From Desulfarculales bacterium UBA696 (GTDB taxonomy: Bacteria > Desulfobacterota > Syntrophobacteria > Syntrophobacterales > Syntrophobacteraceae): 30,504 bases of DNA. Where the stretch lies: the NCBI GenBank assembly GCA_002298995.1, contig DBMO01000044.1, positions 1 through 30,504 on the forward strand. The letters are read 5' to 3'. Below are positions 14,767 to 23,976 of this stretch, one piece after another (positions within the stretch are counted from its first letter, which is position 1; each line of letters begins with the position of its first letter). The position numbers were made by a program, and so were the translations under genes. Under the pieces are notes generated by a model. The model ran no database searches. It was given only the letters and a program-made list of their open reading frames with translations, and was not told the origin of the DNA.

Positions 14767-14822
14767 CCTGGATCAGGATGAGGAGTGCTGGTTGATGGAT
14801 AACATTTGATCAGACTGTATAC

Positions 14823-15248
14823 CTAATCCTCCATGGGAACCCGCTTGGACCTCTCCCGTTTCTGAATGCTGTGTTGCTTCTTCTCTTCCAACCGGCGGAG
14901 TTTTGCCCCCTTGCTGACTCGCGTCTTTTTTCTTATCGGAACCTGCTTTATAGCATCCCGCAGCAGTTCAACGAAGCGCTCTATGGCCAATTCCTTATTT
15001 TCAATCTGGCTGCGGGTCTGCTGCGATATGACGCGCAGTAGGCCGTCCTTACCGATGCGGGTTGCAAGACGGCGCAATATGAGTTCTTTGTCTAGCGGAG
15101 AAAGGCTTGGCGAGTTCACCACGTCGAACCACAGCGTAACGCGGCTGGACACCTTGTTAACATTCTGCCCGCCCGGTCCGCTGCTGAGCGATGCGGTGTA
15201 CTTCAGCTCGTCTTTGGGAATAGAGATCCGGTCAGTTATTTCGATCAT
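14823..15248 (-). CDS. arfB: alternative ribosome-rescue factor ArfB (YaeJ-like peptidyl-tRNA hydrolase)
   Basis: 141 residues, the usual length. The catalytic GGQ motif is at 26-28 (SSGPGGQNV), in a release-factor-like domain. A basic C-terminal tail (about 105-141: VPIRKKTRVSKGAKLRRLEEKK and onward) would enter the empty mRNA channel of a stalled ribosome. I chose ATG 15248 rather than 15317: AGGAAAA lies just upstream and the ArfB family begins at MIEI. It releases peptides from ribosomes stalled without a stop codon. Pieces of a related gene lie at 12820-12891 and perhaps 10855-10872. Confidence 0.93.
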   Translation of the reverse strand: MIEITDRISIPKDELKYTASLSSGPGGQNVNKVSSRVTLWFDVVNSPSLSPLDKELILRRLATRIGKDGLLRVISQQTRSQIENKELAIERFVELLRDAIKQVPIRKKTRVSKGAKLRRLEEKKQHSIQKRERSKRVPMED

Positions 15249-15541
15249 GGGGTTTTCCTGCGAGAAGAGTAGTATCCGGAAAGTGATTCTAACATGAAGT
15301 GGGATTTGGAGCGGCAAGTTTGCAGGTAAAATTCTCGTTAGCCCTTTGGAGCAATATAGTCCAATGCTTCGAATCAGATTGGATATACCGCCACCACGCC
15401 TTGGCCGCCTGTTTTCATATAATGCAGTAGAGGTTGAGATAATATTCCCCTCGTCAATTCGGCCATTTTATGGAATAGGATGAATCTCACTTTTGACAAA
15501 GGACAGTGAATTCACAACAGGCTGATTGAAGAGGCTGATTC

Positions 15542-15958
15542 ATGAGAAGGTCTAGTGTTTTACTCTCGATTTTACTGATGGCGTTTTTGGCCGCGGTTCC
15601 GGGCTGTTCCTGGTGGAAGAAGAGCCAGCCGCGGCCCAAGCCCGCCCCGGCCGTCCCGATGGCCGACACAATGATAAGCATCGACGCGAGCAGCTACAGT
15701 CTCAAGCCCGACCGCGTTCGCCTGGCAAAACCGGGAGAGTTCATCCTGCAGGTTAATAACGCCACCGGCTCCGAGCAGGAATTTATAGTCAAGGACCCGA
15801 AAGGCAAGGAGCTGAAGGCTTTCCATGTGGGTGCAAAAGCTACTTCCATATCAAATGTAGAACTGCCTTCGCCTGGCATCTACGAACTTCGAAGCACAAA
15901 CCTGCTTCGCTTACCCATGGGCAAGACGGTTAGGATCGAGGTCGGCCAGGCAAAGTAG
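15542..15958 (+). CDS. cupredoxin-like lipoprotein
   Basis: 138 residues. A type II signal peptide ends in the lipobox AVPGC (Cys22). A Pro-rich linker (PRPKPAPAVP) is followed by a beta-rich domain of cupredoxin-like type (about 45-138: ISIDASSYSLKPDRVRLAKPG, then FIVKDPKGKEL and PGIYELRST). The copper ligands of true blue-copper proteins are not evident, so it may bind no metal. Anchored to the inner or outer membrane by lipid. AGAGG precedes the ATG. Confidence 0.8.
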   Translation: MRRSSVLLSILLMAFLAAVPGCSWWKKSQPRPKPAPAVPMADTMISIDASSYSLKPDRVRLAKPGEFILQVNNATGSEQEFIVKDPKGKELKAFHVGAKATSISNVELPSPGIYELRSTNLLRLPMGKTVRIEVGQAK

Positions 15959-16009
15959 GAATATAGGCGGGTTGCGAGTTATAGTAATTTGCGTTCAAGT
16001 TGATGCTAT

Positions 16010-16051
16010 AAAAGCGTGGGGGTCGCGGTGGAATCATTCCCCCGCTCTTTT
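16010..16051 (+). terminator. intrinsic terminator of the lipoprotein gene
   Basis: AAAAGCGTGGGGG (16010-16022) pairs with CCCCCGCTCTTTT (16039-16051) with one mismatch and one wobble; the 3' arm ends in TTTTAT. It starts 51 bases after the lipoprotein stop. Confidence 0.65.
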
Positions 16052-16253
16052 ATCTTTGAAAGGCGCCATCTTGAACGCACTTTTCCATGATGCTCGCGTC
16101 GCCCGCGAAGCATGAAAATACTGTATAGTGTTCTTTGATCGTCGCCTCCATGTGAAGAGGTCGGTTTCTCGTTTGGTGCCGCGAGCCCGTACGCAATTGG
16201 ACGCAGATGTCCAAAGGCGCCTCGAACTGTTGCCATGGGAGTTGGGACATGAA

Positions 16254-17003
16254 ATGCCCAAGCCGCTAATCGCAATCGCTCCTTTCATCGAGTCCTGCCC
16301 CGGGGTAATCACTCTGGGCGTGCGGCCGGCCCTCTGCGATTATTCGACTGAAGAAAAGCGTTTGATAAACTCCGCGGACAGGATTTTCTTTCCGACCCCC
16401 AGGTTTGCCAAAATATTCGAGGCCGCGGGCAAACAAACCTTTCCAAATTCATTTACTTACCAGATGAGAAGATCGAGGGTTTTAGAGGCGACGTTCCTGC
16501 AGTACAGCGGCTGTCCTCACCCCCGCACCCGCCTCTACTTCGGGCGACAGAAGGCATCGATTGCGTCCGATTTTCGCTTTCCACTGATCGCGATGGGCCC
16601 GAACCGTTCCGACAGCGCCGGGGTAATCCAAAATTCCAACCAGCTGGCGGATGCCGCCGCGAAATACAATCCACTGATCGTCCGGGAATTTATCGAATAC
16701 AGGGAGCGGATGCTCCTGGTTTTCGTAAATTACGAGTGCGTTGCGAAATTCAGCGGATTGCCCGGCGGGCGGGATTTTTCATCCCCGGTTACGCAATCCG
16801 CTGCATACTCCTTTCTTACACAACTGCCGGACATTGTGAGATCTTTCAATCTATGTGACATAGGGGTGGAACTGGGCTACACAAAAGATCGGGGTCTCCT
16901 GATCGACTCATTCGCCCGGCCGCCCCTTTCCTGGAAAACCCCTGAAGGCGCGGTGAACCGGCACCAATACATCTCGGGTCTCATCCAAAAAGGCGAATTA
17001 TGA
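16254..17003 (+). CDS. ATP-grasp-like protein
   Basis: 249 residues from ATG 16254, though the frame stays open from 16128 and the start is not certain. Sequence marks resemble RimK-type ATP-grasp folds: a pre-domain (about 1-75) with FFPTPRFAKIFEAAGK and FPNSFTYQMRRSR, the LIVREFIEYRERMLLVFVN strand pair (about 141-160), and DIGVELGYTKDRGLLIDSFARPP (about 202-224), the metal/ATP-binding region. Such enzymes ligate carboxylates to amines or thiols; the substrate is unknown. It lies 93 bp before the M16 peptidase gene in the same direction and may be co-transcribed. Confidence 0.65.
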   Translation: MPKPLIAIAPFIESCPGVITLGVRPALCDYSTEEKRLINSADRIFFPTPRFAKIFEAAGKQTFPNSFTYQMRRSRVLEATFLQYSGCPHPRTRLYFGRQKASIASDFRFPLIAMGPNRSDSAGVIQNSNQLADAAAKYNPLIVREFIEYRERMLLVFVNYECVAKFSGLPGGRDFSSPVTQSAAYSFLTQLPDIVRSFNLCDIGVELGYTKDRGLLIDSFARPPLSWKTPEGAVNRHQYISGLIQKGEL

Positions 17004-17095
17004 TATTCGCGAGATCTTCCGGCAATTAAGGCTATGGAATTCGCTCCGGTCAGCCGTTACAATCAAGGTAAAAAAACAAGTGGAAGGAAAGCAGA

Positions 17096-19864
17096 ATGTC
17101 GAGAAAGTTTACTCCGCTGCATATATCTACATTGATATTCGTTCTTTTTCTCGCGATTCCCCTTCTCCATGCCGAAGGACCGCCCATTCAGGCCGTGGAG
17201 GGCATGGCGTGCCCGCTGATAAAGCCCGAAATGCGCCCGTTCGTGCAAAGGACTCTTGCCTCCAAGCCCGAAGACCTTTTCGTCGTGCTCAAAAACGGTA
17301 TGACCCTGCTGGTGCACAGGCAGCCAGGGGCGGAGGTGATTTCGGCGCAGGTTTTCGTCAAGGCCGGGTCGATACTCGAAGGAAAATACCTCAAGGGCGG
17401 CCTTTCCCACTACCTCGAACACGTGGTAGCCGGTGGATCGACGAAGTCGTTTACGGAGGATCAGGCAAAGGAGCGCATCAGGGAGATGGGCGGCAACACC
17501 AATGCCTACACGAGCTATGACAGGACGGTTTACTACATAAATACCGGCTCCGATCACTGGAAAGACGCTCTCGACATACTGCTCTCCTACGTTTCCGAAA
17601 CCCTGGTGGACCCAAAAGAGGTGGCGCGGGAAAAAGCGGTCATTCAGCAGGAAATGAAAATGGGAGAGGCGAACGCCGCGACCGAGCTATGGAAGCTCTT
17701 CATCCAGACCGCCTACCAGACCAACCCGGTTCGCCTCCCGGTGATCGGCCACGAGAACGTTTTCGTACAGCAGAGCCGGGAAGCACTGTTCGACTACTAT
17801 AAGCAGCGCTACCAGCCCGAGAACATGACGGTCGTTCTGGCCGGAAACGTGGACCCGGCTGAAACGCTCGAATTCGTGATAAACAAGACCAAGAATTTTC
17901 AGGGCAGCGCGGCCGAACCCGTGGTGTTGCCGGAAGAGCCGCTCCAGGGCAGCATGAGGTGGGAGGAAAAAGAAGTCCCCATAACGAGGCTTGTCCAGGC
18001 AAAAATCGGTTTCCCCACCGTTAATGCCTACGAAAAAGATGCCCTCGCGCTTGACGTGCTGGCCAACCTGCTCGGAGAAGGCGAAACCTGCCGCCTTTAT
18101 TGCCGCCTCAAGGACCAGGAAAACAAGGTCTACAGCATCGGGGCCGGGCACTGGTCGCCCTCTTTCGTTCGAGGCCAGTTCATCGTATCGGTTTCCCTCT
18201 CCCCCGACCAATGGCCCGGTGCTTTGAAGGAGATCCGGGAGGAAATAACGGGATTTCAGACCACCCAGGTCAGCGGTCCCGACCTCGAAAAGGCCAAGAA
18301 AACGGCAATCGCGCACCTCATTTTCGGCAAGGAATCTGTTTCCGCGATGGCCTCGTCCCTTGCTTCATCCTACATGATCTCGGGCGACCCCTACTTCGAT
18401 GAGGAATATGTGGACGGGATTCGAGGCGTCACCGCGGAAGAGGTGCAGGCGGTCGCAAAGCGCTATCTTGTCCCGGAACGCATGAGCGTTGCCGTTATAA
18501 AGCCGACCCCGCCGGCCGAGCAGGCCGCGGTCCGGTCCGCCTCCGCAGCGGTTACCGAATGTCCGCTTCCCTCCGTTGCGCCGGTGGAGTACGCTCAGCT
18601 GCCCAACGGGTTGAAAACCCTGATAAAGCAGGACAACGGCCTTCCCTTCGTCACCATTCACCTTTTCGGAACGGGTGGGCTTTTTCTTGAGGATCTGGAC
18701 CATCCCGGGCTCTCCTCCTTTACCGCATCCCTTCTCACCTCCGGGACCAAAACCAGGAGCAAAATGGACCTGCTGAGGACAGTCGAGGACGCAGGGGGGA
18801 TCATCGGTGCTCAATCCGACAACAACAGCTATCACATTTCGGTCAAGGTGCTAAAGGAAGACTTCGACTGGGCGCTGGACCTGCTGGCGGACATAGCGCA
18901 AAACTCGCAGTTCCCGCAGGAGGAGATCGAAAAAGAGCGCCAGGACAGGCTTGTTGCAATCAAGCGCTCGGATGAGAACTGGCAGTCCGAAGTAATGAAG
19001 CTTTTCAAGAAAGCCTATTTTAAGCAGACACCCTACGTAAACGACCGCCTCGGTACGACAGACTCGGTCAATGCGTTCACGCGCCAGGATCTGCTTTCTT
19101 TTTATGCGAAAATGGTGAATCCCACCCACTCGGCCGTGGCAGTTTTCGGCGACATCGATCCAGCCAAAGTGAAGGCCATGGTTGGCGACAAGTTCGGCAA
19201 GTGGTCGGGCGCGCCCGTCCGTGCGGAGCTTCCCAACGAGACCAGCCAGCTTAAGGAAAAAGGGCTTGTCGAAATAAAGAACGAAAAAAACAGCGCGGCT
19301 CTTTTCATAGGCGCAAACGGACTTGACCTGAGCGATCCGCGGCGGCCCGCCCTCGACGTGATTTCGTCGGTTCTATCCGGCGGCGGCTCAACCGCGGGAA
19401 GGATTTTCGAGGCCTTGAGAGGCGGCCAGACAAATCTTGTCTATACCGTGCACGCCTTTTCCTTCGTCGGAAAGAATGCCGGCTATTTCGGCGTCATAAC
19501 CCAGACCACCATGGGCAATCTTGGAAAGGTTCAAGACATTATCTCGGCCAATTTGAAGCGGCTTGCCGATGAACCCGTGCCGAAGGCGGAACTGGAGAAA
19601 GCCAAGGAATCACTCCTGGTGGGACAGAAACTCGGCAGGGAGACCCTGGATGCCCAGGCGTCGAGCGCCGCCCTCAACGAGGTGCTGGGGCTCGGGTGGG
19701 ACTACGATTCTCGCTATCCTGAAATGATCCGGGCGGTAACCGCCGAACAGATTCAAACGCTTGCGCGCGAGCTCTTCGCCAATACGCTTACCGCGAGGAC
19801 CCTGCCCGAGCACCCTGTGGAAATCCTTGCTTCGCCGCCTATGAAGGGCGACGCGCATATGTAG
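17096..19864 (+). CDS. large M16 family zinc metallopeptidase, exported
   Basis: 922 residues with a signal peptide (about 1-26). The inverted zinc motif HXXEH is at 105-109 (HYLEH). The third ligand is Glu186, exactly 76 residues after His109, the classic M16 spacing. The first M16 half spans about 60-480. The second (about 495-910) lacks the zinc motif, as in pitrilysin and M16B fusions, where the halves form a closed chamber. It probably degrades short peptides in the periplasm. AAGGAAAGCAG precedes the ATG. Strong hairpin downstream at 19892. Confidence 0.93.
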   Translation: MSRKFTPLHISTLIFVLFLAIPLLHAEGPPIQAVEGMACPLIKPEMRPFVQRTLASKPEDLFVVLKNGMTLLVHRQPGAEVISAQVFVKAGSILEGKYLKGGLSHYLEHVVAGGSTKSFTEDQAKERIREMGGNTNAYTSYDRTVYYINTGSDHWKDALDILLSYVSETLVDPKEVAREKAVIQQEMKMGEANAATELWKLFIQTAYQTNPVRLPVIGHENVFVQQSREALFDYYKQRYQPENMTVVLAGNVDPAETLEFVINKTKNFQGSAAEPVVLPEEPLQGSMRWEEKEVPITRLVQAKIGFPTVNAYEKDALALDVLANLLGEGETCRLYCRLKDQENKVYSIGAGHWSPSFVRGQFIVSVSLSPDQWPGALKEIREEITGFQTTQVSGPDLEKAKKTAIAHLIFGKESVSAMASSLASSYMISGDPYFDEEYVDGIRGVTAEEVQAVAKRYLVPERMSVAVIKPTPPAEQAAVRSASAAVTECPLPSVAPVEYAQLPNGLKTLIKQDNGLPFVTIHLFGTGGLFLEDLDHPGLSSFTASLLTSGTKTRSKMDLLRTVEDAGGIIGAQSDNNSYHISVKVLKEDFDWALDLLADIAQNSQFPQEEIEKERQDRLVAIKRSDENWQSEVMKLFKKAYFKQTPYVNDRLGTTDSVNAFTRQDLLSFYAKMVNPTHSAVAVFGDIDPAKVKAMVGDKFGKWSGAPVRAELPNETSQLKEKGLVEIKNEKNSAALFIGANGLDLSDPRRPALDVISSVLSGGGSTAGRIFEALRGGQTNLVYTVHAFSFVGKNAGYFGVITQTTMGNLGKVQDIISANLKRLADEPVPKAELEKAKESLLVGQKLGRETLDAQASSAALNEVLGLGWDYDSRYPEMIRAVTAEQIQTLARELFANTLTARTLPEHPVEILASPPMKGDAHM

Positions 19865-19891
19865 CGCGGCCGGGAGTGCGTCTCGAGACCA

Positions 19892-19923
19892 GTGGTGGGC
19901 ACGATGAAATCTGTGCCCACCAC
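19892..19923. terminator. bidirectional terminator hairpin
   Basis: Perfect 11-bp stem GTGGTGGGCAC / GTGCCCACCAC with a 10-base loop, followed on the plus strand by GCATTTT. It lies between the converging M16 peptidase and DUF4389 genes. Confidence 0.6.
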
Positions 19924-19972
19924 GCATTTTGCGAGAGACCTGCCCCAAATGGGGACGGTTCGAACGGGATAA

Positions 19973-20281
19973 TTAATCGAACCTGACGGGATCTTCCGGC
20001 GGTTCGAGAGCGGGCGGGAGGTCGGAGAATGGAAACGGCCTCTGGTTTTCGTTCAAGGTGATGTAGCGAACAAGCCGGTAGCTGTAGGTCGCTGCCTGGT
20101 TGGAAAATTTTCTGAGGGGCTCGCTGTAGCTACGGGTAATCAAAAGAATTGCATACTGGATCAGGGAAAGCGCCTGGATTACGAACTGCACCACGTAGAG
20201 GACTATCATGCTGATAAGCGTGAAAATCAATCTGGTGGCGGCTTTGCCCCGTGGAACCTTGTCGTTTTGAAAGTCGTTCAT
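19973..20281 (-). CDS. DUF4389 membrane protein
   Basis: 102 residues from ATG 20281, which has AGGGGG upstream; the longer frame from 20347 overlaps the upstream gene and is not needed. A hydrophobic region (about 15-50, TLISMIVLYVVQFVIQAL and IQYAILLIT) is followed by a cytosolic or periplasmic tail containing RYITLNENQRPFPFSDLPP, the hallmark of DUF4389 proteins. Function unknown. It follows the 20328-20711 gene by about 46 bp and is probably in the same operon. Confidence 0.8.
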   Translation of the reverse strand: MNDFQNDKVPRGKAATRLIFTLISMIVLYVVQFVIQALSLIQYAILLITRSYSEPLRKFSNQAATYSYRLVRYITLNENQRPFPFSDLPPALEPPEDPVRFD

Positions 20282-20327
20282 GCATTCCCCCTGGTTTAGC
20301 TCGGATGCGGGCATCCTTGGTTTTGCG

Positions 20328-20711
20328 CTACTTGGTTGTGACCACAAGGTTTAGAGTTGATTCTTTTTCGTCCTTCTCGGTCTGAATGCCTACCTGCAGC
20401 ATCTGGTCACCCTTTTGGAATTGAATCATCTTCACACCTTCCTGCTCCGCCTGAAAAAAGGTTTTCCAGCCCTTTCCCTCCATGGCGGTCTTGTAAAAAC
20501 TTACGATGGCATCGGGGGTTGCATTGACTTTAGCGGTCAGCATGGCGTGATTTTGCATATCCATCGCCTGCTCGATCTTGGCCCCCTGGTAGAGCGGTAT
20601 GTCCTTAAGTTTGGCCGGTACGTCTACCGCCCAGGTGGCACAGGAGAGGCCAAAAAGAATAATTACGGCCCAAACCGCCGCGAATGCGAAGTTTCCCCTT
20701 TTCATTTCCAT
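20328..20711 (-). CDS. exported hypothetical protein
   Basis: 127 residues with a signal peptide (about 1-28, ending ATWA). The mature domain has DIPLYQGAKIEQAMDM, then PDAIVSFYKTAMEGKGWKTF and KGDQMLQVGIQTEKD. This is a small alpha/beta fold seen in many secreted proteins of uncharacterised role, with the common SFYKxxMxxKGW pattern. GAGGAG lies before two in-frame ATGs (20711 and 20705); either could be the start. Probably co-transcribed with the DUF4389 gene. Confidence 0.7.
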   Translation of the reverse strand: MEMKRGNFAFAAVWAVIILFGLSCATWAVDVPAKLKDIPLYQGAKIEQAMDMQNHAMLTAKVNATPDAIVSFYKTAMEGKGWKTFFQAEQEGVKMIQFQKGDQMLQVGIQTEKDEKESTLNLVVTTK

Positions 20712-20866
20712 TGTCTCCTCAATCTGTCCTTCGATTAATCCCTAAATCCCCCAAATCAGTTGAATCTTAAAATCCCAAGGACCCTTGAATTCCACGGCTA
20801 CCTTTACCGTAAAAGAACCCCAGCGTCACACACAAACTTTGGCACTACAAAGGATTGGTCGCGAAG

Positions 20867-22513
20867 TTAGCCACTTTCACCAATAAAGCAAGAGCCGGGG
20901 TCCTGGTTGAAAGCCCTAACGGATACCGCGGGACCGGCAAAATCTAGCACCCTTTGCCTTTCATCCTCTCCAGGAACAAATGCAAACCAATCGTCATTTC
21001 CGATGAGAGTTAATTCCAGGTCTTCCCTCAGACGCCACTCCCGCTCGGTCCTCCAGGCAGCAGTACCGGCGCTCGATCTCAGCTGGAACCTGAATCTTTC
21101 ATGCTCCGGCAGCGCAGAGTAGTCTGAGTCCCGAGCGTAGATAGCCGGCCTGGCGCCAAGTTGTCGCATGACTTTGCGTGAAACGGCTATTCCGCATGCT
21201 TCAACGGTCCATCTCATTAGGGCGCGGTTCCACCAGCGCAGGGTCCCAACCCCTCGGGGCGGAATCGAAGTCCAGGAAACCACCGGCTCGCCGCCTCGCA
21301 CCATCTTCGAATCTCCCCTTATCCGCCGCTCGTTAATTATCCTTATGAGAGTATCGAGGGCGGAATGGCCGCATAGGGGATCTTCATCGAGAATAGAAAA
21401 CAGGTATTCAGTCCTGGATTGCCCCGGCCACGGACCGGGACATCCCCTGGTATAGTGATAGAGGAATTTGTCCCACTCGATCCTCTCGGGCGCATGGCCG
21501 GCTGTGTCTGTCGGAACCCCCAAGCGCCCGCGGACAGAACCCCTCCCCGAAAGGCACATCCTCGGAGCGACCGGTTCGTATTTTCTGGAAAAGCCCGGAA
21601 ATTTATCCAGGAGCATTTGATTTCCGGCGTTGGATGAATTCTTTTTCCTCGGATCGAGAACAAACTGTAGACGAGGCGTTTTACTCTGCCGTTCTTCGAG
21701 AATTGTACAGATATTCCCGCCTTCGCGAATTTCGAGCACCAGGTGCACCTGCGAGACTCCAGCAAGGATGCGGTCACGGCACACAAGCTTTCGCGCCTTC
21801 GAACACGATCTGTTTGAAAGAAGGCAGGAAAAAGTGCCGCAAGTACTCCGGTACTGCTCCGAATCCAGCGGAGCCGGTTCGAGAATGGAAAATGGGGCGG
21901 CCATGATAAGTGGAAGCGAAGCCCGAGACGCATGCGCGGCGACAAGATCGTAGGTGAGCGTCCCGCCGCTCGCGGCGTAGGCAATTTTTTCCTGCCGGAC
22001 ATCTTGCAAAAACGACCTGAGCGCATTTATCCAGGCGGCATCGGACAAAACAGTGCGCGGTTTCCTGGAATTGAATACCGCGAGCCGTGGCAGTCTTCGG
22101 CTAAGGTTTCCCTTGTACAGGAGCACCGACGGACATGCACCAGCTTCGTCGTCTTCCCGAAAGCCGGCATCCGCGGCCCTTATGCCCTCGACGCGCCACC
22201 TGTTTGCCCTGCCGCGGCAAAGGTCCCATGATTGCCCGGTCAAGGACTTCCCGAAACATGCGCTAATCCATGCCCGCAGGTCGGCTTCGCTGCCCGGCAT
22301 CGAGCAAAGCAGCTGCCTTAAGATCGCGTGGTGCGCGGGGCCGTCAAGCCGGCCGGCCGCGGCCGAACGGTTAAAAAAGGCGCAGAGGACGAGTACGGCG
22401 AATTCCGCTTCTGCATCGAGCGGTATGGGAGGGGTGTTTTCCGCGGTTGAGATTAAATTTGGCAGCAAGGCACGCTCGCACTGGATGGTGAGGTACCCGG
22501 GGGTGAAGGACAA
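20867..22513 (-). CDS. DprA-like Rossmann-domain protein with unknown C-terminal domain
   Basis: About 548 residues. Residues 128-292 resemble the DprA/SMF fold: LLYKGNLS, then NSRKP where DprA has GSRKP, ASGGTL where DprA has SGGA, and RDRILAGVSQVHLVLE where DprA has RNRxIAGLS. The C-terminal part (about 345-520) holds FLYHYTR, EPVVSWTSIP, GIAVSRKVMRQLGARPAIYAR and TEREWRLREDL, a conserved-looking module I cannot name. HYT and the EREWR glutamate make an ADP-ribosyltransferase-like fold a guess. The frame begins at TTG with no ribosome binding site, so the true start is uncertain. Stands alone in its operon position, 82 bp after thiC. Confidence 0.7.
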   Translation of the reverse strand: MSFTPGYLTIQCERALLPNLISTAENTPPIPLDAEAEFAVLVLCAFFNRSAAAGRLDGPAHHAILRQLLCSMPGSEADLRAWISACFGKSLTGQSWDLCRGRANRWRVEGIRAADAGFREDDEAGACPSVLLYKGNLSRRLPRLAVFNSRKPRTVLSDAAWINALRSFLQDVRQEKIAYAASGGTLTYDLVAAHASRASLPLIMAAPFSILEPAPLDSEQYRSTCGTFSCLLSNRSCSKARKLVCRDRILAGVSQVHLVLEIREGGNICTILEERQSKTPRLQFVLDPRKKNSSNAGNQMLLDKFPGFSRKYEPVAPRMCLSGRGSVRGRLGVPTDTAGHAPERIEWDKFLYHYTRGCPGPWPGQSRTEYLFSILDEDPLCGHSALDTLIRIINERRIRGDSKMVRGGEPVVSWTSIPPRGVGTLRWWNRALMRWTVEACGIAVSRKVMRQLGARPAIYARDSDYSALPEHERFRFQLRSSAGTAAWRTEREWRLREDLELTLIGNDDWFAFVPGEDERQRVLDFAGPAVSVRAFNQDPGSCFIGESG

Positions 22514-22553
22514 GGGCGCATGGAGCTGCGCCCGTACACCCGGCCGCTATGAC

Positions 22554-22579
22554 TGGGGCAGGCTGGAAGGCCTGCCCCA
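22554..22579. terminator. hairpin between thiC and the DprA-like gene
   Basis: Perfect 10-bp stem TGGGGCAGGC / GCCTGCCCCA with a 6-base loop, 17 bases after the thiC stop. No T-run on the minus strand, so termination there is only possible; CATTTTG follows on the plus strand. Confidence 0.4.
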
Positions 22580-22595
22580 CATTTTGACTAGAAAT

Positions 22596-23867
22596 CTAAA
22601 TCGCCTGGCTGATCTTTACCGCGCAAAGCTTTCCGCACATGCTGCAGCCTTCCCGGTCCGGCGTGATCTGGAGGCGCTTTTCAACCAGTTCGGGGTCGAT
22701 AGCCTCCCGGATCATTCCTTCCCAGTCGAGGTTTTTGCGCGCAACGGACATCCGCCTGTCCATCTCGATTGCGCCTGGCAGGCCCTTGGCGATGTCGGCG
22801 ATATGGCCGGCAATCCGGCTGGCCATAACTCCCTGGTAAACGTCGTCGGCATTGGGCAGGCCCAGATGTTCGGCGGGGGTTACATAGCAGAGGTAGTCGG
22901 CCCCGGCCGCTCCGGCTATCGCCCCTCCGATTGCCGCGGTTATGTGGTCGTAGCCCGCGGCTATATCAGTTGGAAGAGGTCCAAGGATGTAGAATGGCGC
23001 CCCTCCGCAGATCTTTTTCTGGAGAAGCATGTTTGCGGCGATCTCGTTAAGGGGAACATGCCCGGGGCCCTCGATCATGACCTGGACGTTCCTGGCCCTG
23101 GCCCTTTTTGCCAGTTCGCCAAGGGTCATGAGTTCTTCCAGCTGCGCCCCGTCGGTTGCATCGATTATTGTGCCGGGGCGGAAACCATCCCCCAGGCTCA
23201 GCGTCACGTCATACTTGTACGCGATGTCCAGCAGGTCGTCGTAGTACTCGTAGAGCGGGTTTTCCTTGTTGTTTTTGCGCATCCAGTGCATATGGATGGA
23301 CCCGCCGCGGCTGACCGATGGCATTATGCGCTCGAAATATTCGAGCTTTTTAACCGATGCCCTGGTTACCCCGCAATGCACGGTGATATAGTCCAGACCT
23401 TCCGCGCACTGCTTCTCGATTGACCTCAAAAGCTCGTCGGAATCCATTTTGTCGAGCGGGCGATGCTTGATTATGAGTTCGGCGGCGATACCGTAGATTG
23501 GGACGGACCCGACTATTACCGGTGAATTTTCGAGATAAAAGTGCCGCAGCTCCGAAAGATCTCCGCCCGTCGAGAGGTCCATAATGGAGTCGGTTTTCGC
23601 CCTTACGGCCGCATCGAGCTTTTCGCGTTCGAAATCGAGCGAGCAGCACTCGCCGCTGGTGCCCAGATTTGCGTTTATTTTGGTTTTGAGGTTTTTCCCG
23701 ACTGCCCTGATTATCGGAAAGGAATGATTGATGTTCTTGGGCAGAACAGCGAACCCCGCGGCTATAAGATCTCGAAGCTGCTCCGCGCTTACAGGTTCGT
23801 CCTCGACGGCCCTTTTCATCTCTTCGGTAACAACACCCGCCTTAGCCATTTCCAGTTGCGTTGCCAT
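22596..23867 (-). CDS. thiC: phosphomethylpyrimidine synthase ThiC
   Basis: 423 residues, the short bacterial form. It converts aminoimidazole ribotide to hydroxymethylpyrimidine phosphate for thiamine, as a radical-SAM enzyme. The C-terminal cluster motif CX2CX4C is visible in CSMCGKLC. Other family marks are NANLGTS, TDSIMDLSTGGD, TVHCGVTR, SLGDGFRPG, IEGPGHVP and YVTPAEHLGLP. The ATG at 23867 has GAGGG five bases upstream. A TPP riboswitch lies in its leader, so it is repressed by thiamine pyrophosphate. Confidence 0.97.
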   Translation of the reverse strand: MATQLEMAKAGVVTEEMKRAVEDEPVSAEQLRDLIAAGFAVLPKNINHSFPIIRAVGKNLKTKINANLGTSGECCSLDFEREKLDAAVRAKTDSIMDLSTGGDLSELRHFYLENSPVIVGSVPIYGIAAELIIKHRPLDKMDSDELLRSIEKQCAEGLDYITVHCGVTRASVKKLEYFERIMPSVSRGGSIHMHWMRKNNKENPLYEYYDDLLDIAYKYDVTLSLGDGFRPGTIIDATDGAQLEELMTLGELAKRARARNVQVMIEGPGHVPLNEIAANMLLQKKICGGAPFYILGPLPTDIAAGYDHITAAIGGAIAGAAGADYLCYVTPAEHLGLPNADDVYQGVMASRIAGHIADIAKGLPGAIEMDRRMSVARKNLDWEGMIREAIDPELVEKRLQITPDREGCSMCGKLCAVKISQAI

Positions 23868-23927
23868 GATACCCTCTTTTCAATAAAGAGATTCTTGCCA
23901 ACTGAGACAGAAAGGACCCCGGAAATG

Positions 23928-23960
23928 CTGAAGGCCGTTTTCGGGGAAAACGGCCTTCAG
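23928..23960 (-). promoter_or_regulatory. hairpin in the thiC leader, possible expression platform
   Basis: Perfect 14-bp inverted repeat CTGAAGGCCGTTTT / AAAACGGCCTTCAG with a 5-base loop, between the TPP aptamer and the thiC start. There is no T-run afterwards on the minus strand, so it may block or open the leader rather than act as a simple terminator. Confidence 0.55.
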
Positions 23961-23976
23961 TGGATGTGTATGTTCC

